DNA from: Fen-549 sp964636655
GTDB lineage: Bacteria; Actinomycetota; Thermoleophilia; Gaiellales; Gaiellaceae
Direction: 5' to 3'
DNA length: 64,000 bases
Assembly (NCBI GenBank): GCA_964636655.1
Contig: CAZWTK010000001.1
Coordinates: 1-64,000, forward strand
The position numbers and the translations under genes were made by a program. The notes beneath the pieces were generated by a model that saw only the letters and a program-made list of their open reading frames with translations, did not search any database and was not told the origin of the DNA. Positions 57,527 to 64,000 of this stretch are shown here, piece by piece; the stretch's first letter is position 1, and each line of letters starts with the position of its first letter.

Positions 57527-60520
57527 TCACGGACGCGCGCTGAACGGCCGCGAAGCTCCGATCACTCGGCCGTGGGCATCGAGCGCCTCGACGACGAACT
57601 TGCCGGCGACCCGCGAGACCGGGATCGCCGTCTCGAACCCGGACCTGGCTGCGGTTGCCACGGTCCGCGCCCGGCCGGCCGCTCCGGCCAGGACGCGCCA
57701 CGATACGACGCGGGTGGCGCCGTTCCAGCTCGCGTACACCGTCGTCTTGCCGTCTTCGCGGCGGGCTGCGCCTGAAGGAGCAGACAGCGGCAGCCCGACC
57801 CACCCGGCGCGGTTCACCCGGTAGGTGATGTCCGGGTCCGGGAGCTGCGCCTTCATCAGCAGCTTGCCCGAGGCGCTGTACTCGGAGAAGTAGGGCTGCG
57901 ATCCCCAGCCGACGAGGACGTTGCCGTTCGCCATCCGCTGCGCGTTGCCCATGTAGGCGGTTTGGCCGAAGGCGTGCTGATGACCGTACTCGGCGACGAG
58001 CGTCGCCTTCTGACGAGACACGTCCAGCTTGAGCACGAGTCCGCGCGAGGGCCCTGTCGCCGGCAGCCATGTGTCCGCGCCTCTGACCTGGCAGCAGTGG
58101 TCGTCGAACATGGTGACCAGCGAGCCCGGCCCGAGCTCGACGTCGTGCTGCCACTCGAACGAGGCTCCCGGGCCGAATCCGAAGCTCGAGTGCTTGCCGC
58201 CGAGCGTCCATTCGATCCGGCCGCTGTCCATGTCGACCAGGTATGCCGCCCACGTGTCGCGCATGGAGACAAGGAACTTCCCGTCGCCGGCCGGGCTGAT
58301 CCAGTTGATGTGGTAGGTATCCCAGGGGAAGCCGTTCGTCGGGGGAAGGGCGTACGAGTCGTCGAGCGGGATGTGGTCGAGCGCGTCCCAGGTGCGGAGC
58401 AGCTTGCCCGTCCGGAGGTCGTACTCCTGCACGGCCGAGTCGATCAGCGCGCCGTTGTAGGCGCCGCCGTAGTGCGACAGGTCGCGGGGGATGTTCTTGT
58501 TCGCGGTGACCCAGGCGTGGTCTCCGTCGATGAGCAGCGAGTGCAGCGTGAGGATCCAGCCGCCCTGACCCTCGAGGCGCGCGACGGGCCTGTAGTGCTG
58601 GTCGACGATGATGTACTCGCCGCTCTCGGAGATGCCGGTACTGGTGACCGTTCCCTGCCACCAGGCGAGTACCGGCTTGCCCCGGTAGGTCTGCACGCTG
58701 AGATTCGACGCGACGACGTTCTCGGGCACGGGCCTGAACCAGACCGGCTGCAGGCGGTTGTCGAGAATCAGCGGTCCGCTCTGGCCGACGATAGGCGGCC
58801 TCGTCACGTGGTAGAAGCTCGTCGTCAACAGGTAACCGGGCGCGAGCTTGTCGCTGGCCGTGGATACACGGGAGCCGATCGTGGGCGGGTGGAGCGACGG
58901 CGCCGAGACGAAGGAGTGGGCGCCTTTCGTGGTGTAGTGCCCGATCGGAGCGCCCTCGCCCGAGACGGCGAAGTCGACGGCGACGAAGCCCGCCACGACG
59001 GCCGCGACGCCGATCACGAAAGCCCGGCGCAGCCACCCTGACGCGGCCGAGCGGGCGGGGGCCTGCACGGCCGTGAACGTGAGAATCGCGGCCGCGGCGA
59101 CGAGGCCTGCGGCGATCAGGTAGGCGAGCCGGAAGCCCTGCGTCAGGGCCTCGGACACAGGGCGGTTTCGGCCGATCAGGCTGGTGGTGTGCTGCGTGGC
59201 GAGGGTTATCAGCAGGGCGATTCCGAGCCCGCCGCCGATCTGGCGAGAGGTGTTCACAAGCCCGGACGTCAAGCCGGCCTGCCTCTCGCCGGCACCCTGG
59301 GTGGCGGCGATCGTCGAGGCGACGACCGCGAGCCCGATCCCCGCCGTGGTGAGGACTCCGGGAACGACCACATAGATGATCGCGCTCCCGTTCGGTCCGA
59401 TCCGCGTGAACAGCAGCAGCCCCGCCGTCATCAGGATCAGACCGCTGCCGAGCACGGCGCGCACGCCGAGGAGGCTCACGAGCCGGCCGGCCCGCTGCGC
59501 GACGACGAAGATCATCAGCGCCATCGGCAGGAAGGCGAGGCCCGCGTCGAGAGGCGAGAGACCGAGCACCTGTTGCAGGTAGAGAGAGCTCACGTACCAC
59601 ATCGGGAACAGGCCCGCGCTGAACAGGAGCACGACCGCGTTGGCAACGTTGATCGGCTTCGTCAGCTCCCTGAAAGGCACGAGAGGCGCCGCCACCAGGC
59701 GCGCTTCGATGACCCAGAACAGCACGAGCAGGACGGCCCCGACCGCGATCGGGATCAGCCCTTCGGGCGAGCTCCAGCCGTAGACTCCGGCCGTCACGAT
59801 CCCGTACACCAGCACCATCTGACCGGCGGTCAGCGTGAGGGCGCCCGGAAGATCGAAGCCGTGCTCACTCCTTGGTCGGCGCCGGTTCGCCACCACGCGA
59901 AACGCGATCAGCGCGGTCGCGACGGCGATCGGAGGGTTGATGAGCAGGACCCAACGCCAGCTGAACACCTCGGTGAGGACGCCGCCGAACAGAGCTCCCG
60001 CGGCGCCCCCGACGCCGTTCATCGCGCCCCAGAGGGCGATCGCACGATGACGCGCCGGCCCCGGCGCGAACGACGAGGTGATGATCGCAAGCGACGACGC
60101 CGCCATGAATGCGCCCGCGAGCCCCTGTACCCCGCGCGCGACGATGAGCGTGTGCCGATCGGGGGCGAGACCGCCGGCCAGCGACGCGAGCGCAAACAGG
60201 GTGAGCGCCGCCACGATCATCCGGCGCTGCCCGAAGTGGTCGGTCGCGCGGCCGCCGAGCATCAGGAAGCCCGCGAACGTGATCGCGTACGCGTTGACGA
60301 CCCACTGCAGATCGCTCGCGGAGAAACCGAGGCTCGATTGGATCGAAGGGAGGGCGACGTTGACGATGGTCAGGTCGAGAATGACCATGAACTGGGCCAC
60401 GCTGCACACGACCAGAAGCCACGCGGAACCCGAGTCGAGCCGGCGTCCCGCCGCACTCGTCTCGGCCACTTCTCGGTCGTCGGAGAGGCTCAGGTCTGTA
60501 TCAGCCAACGATTCCCTCAC
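57527..60520 (-). CDS. Fusion of DHA2-type MFS exporter and arylsulfotransferase domain
   Basis: 997 residues in one frame. Residues 33-487 are a 14-helix MFS exporter (ILDLTIVNVALPSIQ in TM1, GGRATDHFGQRR motif A, motif C region in TM5). An extra helix (about 498-518) would place the C-terminus outside. Residues about 525-910 form an ASST-like propeller with His660, His737-x-Asn739, Arg754 and His792, the same pattern and spacing as the neighbour at 55418; about 920-997 is the shared fibronectin-like end. Starts at GTG 60520, 78 bases from the divergent sulfotransferase. It may export a sulfated compound and transfer its sulfuryl group at the outer face. Confidence 0.85.
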   Translation of the reverse strand: MRESLADTDLSLSDDREVAETSAAGRRLDSGSAWLLVVCSVAQFMVILDLTIVNVALPSIQSSLGFSASDLQWVVNAYAITFAGFLMLGGRATDHFGQRRMIVAALTLFALASLAGGLAPDRHTLIVARGVQGLAGAFMAASSLAIITSSFAPGPARHRAIALWGAMNGVGGAAGALFGGVLTEVFSWRWVLLINPPIAVATALIAFRVVANRRRPRSEHGFDLPGALTLTAGQMVLVYGIVTAGVYGWSSPEGLIPIAVGAVLLVLFWVIEARLVAAPLVPFRELTKPINVANAVVLLFSAGLFPMWYVSSLYLQQVLGLSPLDAGLAFLPMALMIFVVAQRAGRLVSLLGVRAVLGSGLILMTAGLLLFTRIGPNGSAIIYVVVPGVLTTAGIGLAVVASTIAATQGAGERQAGLTSGLVNTSRQIGGGLGIALLITLATQHTTSLIGRNRPVSEALTQGFRLAYLIAAGLVAAAAILTFTAVQAPARSAASGWLRRAFVIGVAAVVAGFVAVDFAVSGEGAPIGHYTTKGAHSFVSAPSLHPPTIGSRVSTASDKLAPGYLLTTSFYHVTRPPIVGQSGPLILDNRLQPVWFRPVPENVVASNLSVQTYRGKPVLAWWQGTVTSTGISESGEYIIVDQHYRPVARLEGQGGWILTLHSLLIDGDHAWVTANKNIPRDLSHYGGAYNGALIDSAVQEYDLRTGKLLRTWDALDHIPLDDSYALPPTNGFPWDTYHINWISPAGDGKFLVSMRDTWAAYLVDMDSGRIEWTLGGKHSSFGFGPGASFEWQHDVELGPGSLVTMFDDHCCQVRGADTWLPATGPSRGLVLKLDVSRQKATLVAEYGHQHAFGQTAYMGNAQRMANGNVLVGWGSQPYFSEYSASGKLLMKAQLPDPDITYRVNRAGWVGLPLSAPSGAARREDGKTTVYASWNGATRVVSWRVLAGAAGRARTVATAARSGFETAIPVSRVAGKFVVEALDAHGRVIGASRPFSARP

Positions 60521-60557
60521 CCGACGAATCGGTACAAAGCATCGCCGGCGGTCACAT

Positions 60558-60566
60558 GGGTTACCC
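60558..60566. promoter_or_regulatory. GGGTTACCC palindrome in the divergent promoter region
   Basis: Nine-base palindrome in the 78-bp space between the MFS-ASST and sulfotransferase starts. It could be the centre of a shared operator, but it is short. Confidence 0.3.
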
Positions 60567-60598
60567 TACCAGCCGTCTCATCAAGAGGAAGGAGAAGC

Positions 60599-61312
60599 GT
60601 GAAGCTGATTGGAGCCGGACTGCCGCGCACGGGCACTATGTCGCAGAAGATTGCGCTGGAGATGCTCGGGGTTGGTCCCTGTTACCACATGTTCCCGATA
60701 CTCAATAGCCCCGACCTGGCGCGTCCCTGGCGCCGAGCCCTGGACGGAGACGTCGACTGGGAGGAGATCTTCGACGGCTGCCAGTCGACGGTCGACTGGC
60801 CGGGCGCATACTTCTACAAGGAGCTCATGGCCGCCTATCCGGACGCGAAGGTGCTGCTGGGCGTGCGCGACGGCGATTCCTGGGCGCGCAGCATGCGCGA
60901 CACGATCTGGGGCTCGATTTACGGCGACAGCCTCATCCGCCACCTCTCCGATGCCAGATGCGCGATCGACCCCGACTGGAACGGCTACATCGAGCTGATG
61001 AAGGAGATGTGGGCGCGCAGCGGACTGCTGAACGGCGAGAGCACCAGCGACGAGTGGATGATCGGCGCGATGGAGCGCTACCACGAGGAGGTACAGGAAA
61101 CCGTGCCCTCCGAGCGCCTGCTCGTCTGGTCGGTCAAGGATGGCTGGGAGTCCCTGTGCGAGTTCCTCGAAGTGCCCGTTCCGGAGGCGCCGTTCCCGCA
61201 CGTGAACGACACCAAACAGTTCGGAGACTGGATGATCGACACCTCGCTGGCCGTGTTGCAGGAGTGGCGGGCGGAGAACCCGCAGCAGGCGACGAGCGGC
61301 GGCGGTGCCTGA
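60599..61312 (+). CDS. PAPS-dependent sulfotransferase family protein
   Basis: 237 residues from GTG 60599, with AGGAAGGAG upstream; the longer open frame to 59189 reads through the MFS gene and is noise. The P-loop-like 5'-phosphosulfate loop is GAGLPRTGT at 5-13, and R90-x7-S98 in VRDGDSWARS matches the 3'-phosphate-binding Arg/Ser of sulfotransferases. Pattern fits the Sulfotransfer_4-like family. It would sulfonate a hydroxyl acceptor in the cytosol with PAPS. Divergent from the MFS-ASST gene, which suggests shared control and linked function. Acceptor unknown. Confidence 0.8.
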   Translation: MKLIGAGLPRTGTMSQKIALEMLGVGPCYHMFPILNSPDLARPWRRALDGDVDWEEIFDGCQSTVDWPGAYFYKELMAAYPDAKVLLGVRDGDSWARSMRDTIWGSIYGDSLIRHLSDARCAIDPDWNGYIELMKEMWARSGLLNGESTSDEWMIGAMERYHEEVQETVPSERLLVWSVKDGWESLCEFLEVPVPEAPFPHVNDTKQFGDWMIDTSLAVLQEWRAENPQQATSGGGA

Positions 61313-61331
61313 GGGCGATCTCTCCCGGCTC

Positions 61332-61498
61332 TTAGAGCCTGTTTCGTTAGGGATGTGCGCTCCAGGGGGTCGAGCCGTGGATGTCAGGGGTCGCACGGAC
61401 CGTGAAGGCGCGCTGGTAGCGCGGTGAGCAGTCTGGGTGGTCACTGGCGCCGCGGGGTGGCTGCATCGAGTGTGCAGACCTAGTGAAATCGGCTCTTA
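61332..61498. mobile_element. MITE-like element, copy 2, with TTA target duplication
   Basis: Element 61335-61495 (161 bp) flanked by TTA at 61332-61334 and 61496-61498. Ends GAGCCTGTTTCGTTAGG and, inverted, GAGCCGATTTCACTAGG. Interior matches copy 1 at many positions (AGCCGTGGATG, CGTGAAGGCGC, CTGGTAG, CACTGGCGCCGCGG). Its right TTA is also the stop codon (TAA on the minus strand) of the gene at 61496. Confidence 0.75.
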
Positions 61499-62032
61499 GT
61501 ATCCGCAATTCGGCTCGCACGACTTTTCCGCCTTCTGCGGCGCCAGCGAGCTGTCGAGGAGTACGACGGTCCACTTGCCGCCGAACTCCTGTGCGCCTTG
61601 ACCGACTGAGTCGCCGGGATGCTTGTCCTTGGCGGATAGATACAGCGGATGATCGTCGTAGGTGACCTGGAGCTCGTCGTCCCGGCGGTGCGTCGTCCCG
61701 AGCAGACGGGCGTCCACGTACGAATCCTCCTTCGCCAGTACCTGCCCCTTCGCGAGCAGCGGCGGCCACGCGCTCGCACATTTCCCGTAGCAGTCCCCGC
61801 CCGTGAACGTGTACAGCGTGTAATTGGACGCGTCGACGAGCACCGGCCCGGCGTTGCCGTCTCGAGTGCTCAGGACCGTCTCCTCGGGACCTCCTCCTCC
61901 GCACGCGGCGACGACCGCCGTGATCACGGCCAGCAGCGCCGCACGGCGCCCGATCCGTCTCAGTGCTCTCGTCCGAACGCAGATCTCGGTCATCTGAAGC
62001 TTGGGGGTGCGCCGCCCGAACGGCGGGTGCAT
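61496..62032 (-). CDS. Lipoprotein with secreted repeats (Lipoprotein_15-like)
   Basis: ATG 62032 is chosen for the AGGAGGGAAGGGG site directly upstream; 62056 and 61993 are other options. A lipid-anchored signal ends in VVAAC, followed by Gly linker. Mature part has the repeat signature YTLYTFTGGDCYGKCASAWPPLL, then DDHPLYLSAKDKHPGDSVGQG, typical of secreted repeat (PF03640-type) lipoproteins of unknown or electron-transfer-linked function. Two disulfide-type cysteines and a C-terminal CEPNC. The stop codon lies in the target duplication of MITE copy 2, so its original end may have been changed. Confidence 0.8.
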   Translation of the reverse strand: MHPPFGRRTPKLQMTEICVRTRALRRIGRRAALLAVITAVVAACGGGGPEETVLSTRDGNAGPVLVDASNYTLYTFTGGDCYGKCASAWPPLLAKGQVLAKEDSYVDARLLGTTHRRDDELQVTYDDHPLYLSAKDKHPGDSVGQGAQEFGGKWTVVLLDSSLAPQKAEKSCEPNCGY

Positions 62033-62197
62033 CGCCCCTTCCCTCCTCTCAATCATCTGTGCGGGTCTCCCGCGTACGCCTTGCCGCTGGCCATCCTAGT
62101 ATGAAGACGATCCGCGGGCGCCTTCCCATCAATCGCCGTGCGTTTCGTGCCTTTTCGACACCCGTCGGCGCGGATCACGTCGAATCGCGTCGGCGGC

Positions 62198-63418
62198 CTA
62201 GTCCTTGTAGGGATCGAGCACGTCCTCGCCGGCCATCACCACGCCGATCGGCCTCAGTGTGTGCTCGACCTGGATGTTGGAGTGCTGGGCGAGCACGCCG
62301 GCCAGGTCCTTGTAGACCTCCGGTGCCTCGTCCGCGCCGGCGCCCACTACGGTGATGCCGCGGCCCGAGAGCTCTCTTTTCACCTGCTCGAAGTCGACGA
62401 GGGCCGTGGACTTGTCGCGGACTCGGCGCCTGAAGGTGTAGGTCGAGCCGTCCGGGCGCCTGCGCGTCCCTGTGACCTTCTTCCACTTCCCGGCGGCCTT
62501 GGTGCGGGAGACGAGGCGGCCCGCGCCGTGCGGTGCCGATGCGAGCGCGCCGATGTCCTCCCCTGTGCCTCTGACGACCACGGAGATGTCGCCCATGCTG
62601 CCGCCGATGAAGGCGGGCTCGTTCGTGAGCGGCGTCGCGCCCTTGCGCACGACGTAGAGACCGTTCTCCAGCCAGGCGAAGTTGTGGTGGCAGTGGACCG
62701 ACTCCTGGGCGATCGGCCGGCCGAGAATGCGGAGGACCTGATCAATCACGAGGTCGCGGCCGGCGTAGGCGTATTCACCCGCCAGTTCCATCAGAGTGAC
62801 GTAGAGGTCGCCCCGGGCGCTACCCACGTCGAGCACCGCCGGCTCTTCCGACTCCCTTGCGTGCCCCTTGAAGGGCTTGCCCGCGGCGAGGTTGATGAAG
62901 CCCGAGGCGACTCGGTGGCCAAAGCCGCGCGAGCCGAAGTGGCAGGCGACCCAGAGCCGGCCCTCTTCGTCGGCGAGGAGATCGACGTAGTGGTTACCCG
63001 AGCCGACCGTCCCGAGCTGATCGCGGGCCAGCTTGTGCAGCGACGGGTCGAGCTCCCGGACGGCCTTCCAGCGCTCGTCTATCTCCAGCACCGGCGCCTC
63101 GACGGGCTCGGGATTCTTGCGCCCGAGTCCGAACGCGACGCGACGCTCGATCTCGCGCATGACCCGTTCCACCTCGATCTCCTCGGCGCGGATGTCGGTG
63201 CGGACCGCCTTGTTTCCGCAGGCGATGTCGAATCCGACTCCCGAAGGGGAGATCGCGCCTTTGTAGGCGACCACCCCGCCGATCGGCATCGAGTAGCCGA
63301 GGTGATTGTCGGCCATCAACGCGCCGGCCACGGCCCGATCGTCGGCCAGACAGGTCTCGATCTGGCGCAGAGCACCCTCGTCCGGGTCTCCGAAAACCGC
63401 TCTCAGTTTCTCGTTCAC
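62198..63418 (-). CDS. rtcB: RtcB-type RNA ligase
   Basis: Joins RNA 2',3'-cyclic phosphate (or 3'-phosphate) and 5'-OH ends with GTP and Mn2+. 406 residues. Metal Cys67 is in GVGFDIACG, His143 in GSGNHY, His160 in CHFGSRG, and the nearby HCHHNF near 242-247. The guanylated histidine is His297 in HGAGRLVSR. Lacks the archease partner here. Similar to bacterial stand-alone RtcB of RNA repair or tRNA healing. ATG 63418 starts MNEKLRAVF. Confidence 0.9.
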   Translation of the reverse strand: MNEKLRAVFGDPDEGALRQIETCLADDRAVAGALMADNHLGYSMPIGGVVAYKGAISPSGVGFDIACGNKAVRTDIRAEEIEVERVMREIERRVAFGLGRKNPEPVEAPVLEIDERWKAVRELDPSLHKLARDQLGTVGSGNHYVDLLADEEGRLWVACHFGSRGFGHRVASGFINLAAGKPFKGHARESEEPAVLDVGSARGDLYVTLMELAGEYAYAGRDLVIDQVLRILGRPIAQESVHCHHNFAWLENGLYVVRKGATPLTNEPAFIGGSMGDISVVVRGTGEDIGALASAPHGAGRLVSRTKAAGKWKKVTGTRRRPDGSTYTFRRRVRDKSTALVDFEQVKRELSGRGITVVGAGADEAPEVYKDLAGVLAQHSNIQVEHTLRPIGVVMAGEDVLDPYKD

Positions 63419-63772
63419 GGCGGCTCCCCCTAGCGTCTGCCTACCTGTTAGGTTGCCACGACCGGGCGGGTTGCGGAGGCTGCGAGCACTGAACTGTCCG
63501 GGCCGACAGCGCAGCGAACGGGCGGCTCACTACGACCATAACTCGACCGGCCGAGCCGGGACGGCGGCACGCGGGCGATCGAATCGAGCGTGGGCAGCTT
63601 CTCCACCGAGCTGATGCACAAAAGCGCGCCGGCGCAGCCGGAGACGATGGGCGGGGCTGTTCGGCGAGCCGACTAATTCTTGCCGAGCTCGTGCGAACGC
63701 TCGATTGTTCTCGCACCAAGCGAACGTCGGCCTTTGGTCTCCACTGCCCAGGAGTGCCCTGCTCGCGGTCGC
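63419..63772. other. Intergenic region, 354 bp
   Basis: Between rtcB and the small gene at 63773, both on the minus strand. I see no gene with a ribosome site, no palindrome of note and no structured RNA. Confidence 0.55.
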
Positions 63773-63985
63773 TCAGGCGGCGGGCTGAGGCGAACAGCTC
63801 AGATGACGCCTGACCAGCGCATGGGAGAGCTCGTGCTGACGGTGCGCAATCTCGAGCCTATTGCGCTCGAGCAACTCCCGAGACGAGCAGGCCTCACGGA
63901 GTCGTTGTCGCTCGCAGGCGAGCAACACCAGTTGTCGTTGTAGCTCCTCCGGGCTTGCCGGCGATGCCACATAACCGGACCGCAT
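63773..63985 (-). CDS. Small helical protein of unknown function
   Basis: 70 residues; ATG 63985 follows AGAGGAG at good spacing. The sequence is helical and charged (EELQRQLVLLACERQRLREA...ELLERNRLEIAHRQHELSHALVRRHL), like short coiled-coil proteins common in actinobacteria. No domain is recognised. The gene is close to the right edge but complete. Confidence 0.6.
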   Translation of the reverse strand: MRSGYVASPASPEELQRQLVLLACERQRLREACSSRELLERNRLEIAHRQHELSHALVRRHLSCSPQPAA

Positions 63986-64000
63986 CCGACTCCTCTCGTG

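Noticed and set aside
57522..59600. 692-codon antiphase frame over the ASST fusion
   Set aside because: Shadow of the real frame, Arg-rich with no recognisable domain.
59189..60598. Long N-terminal extension of the sulfotransferase frame
   Set aside because: It is antisense to the MFS-ASST gene, low-complexity and Glu/Arg-rich; GTG 60599 has the ribosome site.
57361..61498. Composite transposon bounded by the two MITEs
   Set aside because: No transposase or outer duplication is seen; the two elements have different target duplications (TAA, TTA), so they inserted separately.

Overview
The window is high-GC, densely packed bacterial chromosome. Gene content and order point to an actinobacterium: prfB-ftsE-ftsX-rnr, glyA-wecA-atpZ/I-atpBEFHAGDC, a long-form HPF, LCP and UDP-glucose dehydrogenase envelope genes, and LexA boxes of the CGAAC-N4-GTTCG type. 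A Thermoleophilia-like lineage (Gaiellales or Solirubrobacterales) is my best guess, by inference only. One scaffold gap of 100 N (43917-44016) shows a draft or metagenome assembly. I saw no rRNA, tRNA, CRISPR array, prophage or complete insertion sequence. Most genes lie on the minus strand.

Layout. 1-4444: RNase R (cut by the window edge), ftsX, ftsE, and prfB with a classic +1 programmed frameshift. 4484-8478: a TetR/MFS efflux operon with a palindromic operator, a secreted protein and a MarR regulator. 8565-13241: a Gfo/Idh/MocA oxidoreductase, secA and a secreted collagen-like protein. 13458-16644: two homologous uncharacterised genes flanking a SpoIIAA-like gene, then long HPF and comF. 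16721-26177: a secreted seven-repeat FG-GAP protein, two sugar nucleotidyltransferases, ahcY, a cupin, ugd and an LCP ligase. 26269-36903: the complete F1Fo ATP synthase operon with a zinc-finger anti-sigma-like gene between atpG and atpD, preceded by wecA and glyA. 37022-42277: a 1165-residue GH94-like protein and a second member of the secreted family seen at 6854.

42334-55036 holds two SOS-controlled mutasome genes, dnaE2 and imuB, each under LexA boxes but about 8 kb apart. Between them are a P3A proton ATPase operon, a GH65 phosphorylase/beta-phosphoglucomutase operon and two SnoaL-like genes. dnaE2 is split only on paper: a 55-bp sequence is repeated on both sides of the N gap, and collapsing it restores one 1083-residue frame.

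55418-61495 is the most unusual part. It has a lipoprotein arylsulfotransferase (ASST-like), a 997-residue protein that joins a 14-helix DHA2-type MFS exporter through one extra helix to a second ASST-like propeller domain, and a divergent PAPS-type sulfotransferase. Two related ~160-bp MITE-like elements, each with a 3-bp TNA target duplication, flank the fusion and sulfotransferase genes. The genes suggest a relay: sulfonation in the cytosol, export, then PAPS-independent sulfuryl transfer outside the membrane. This relay is inference. The window ends with a secreted-repeat lipoprotein, an RtcB-type RNA ligase and a small coiled-coil gene.
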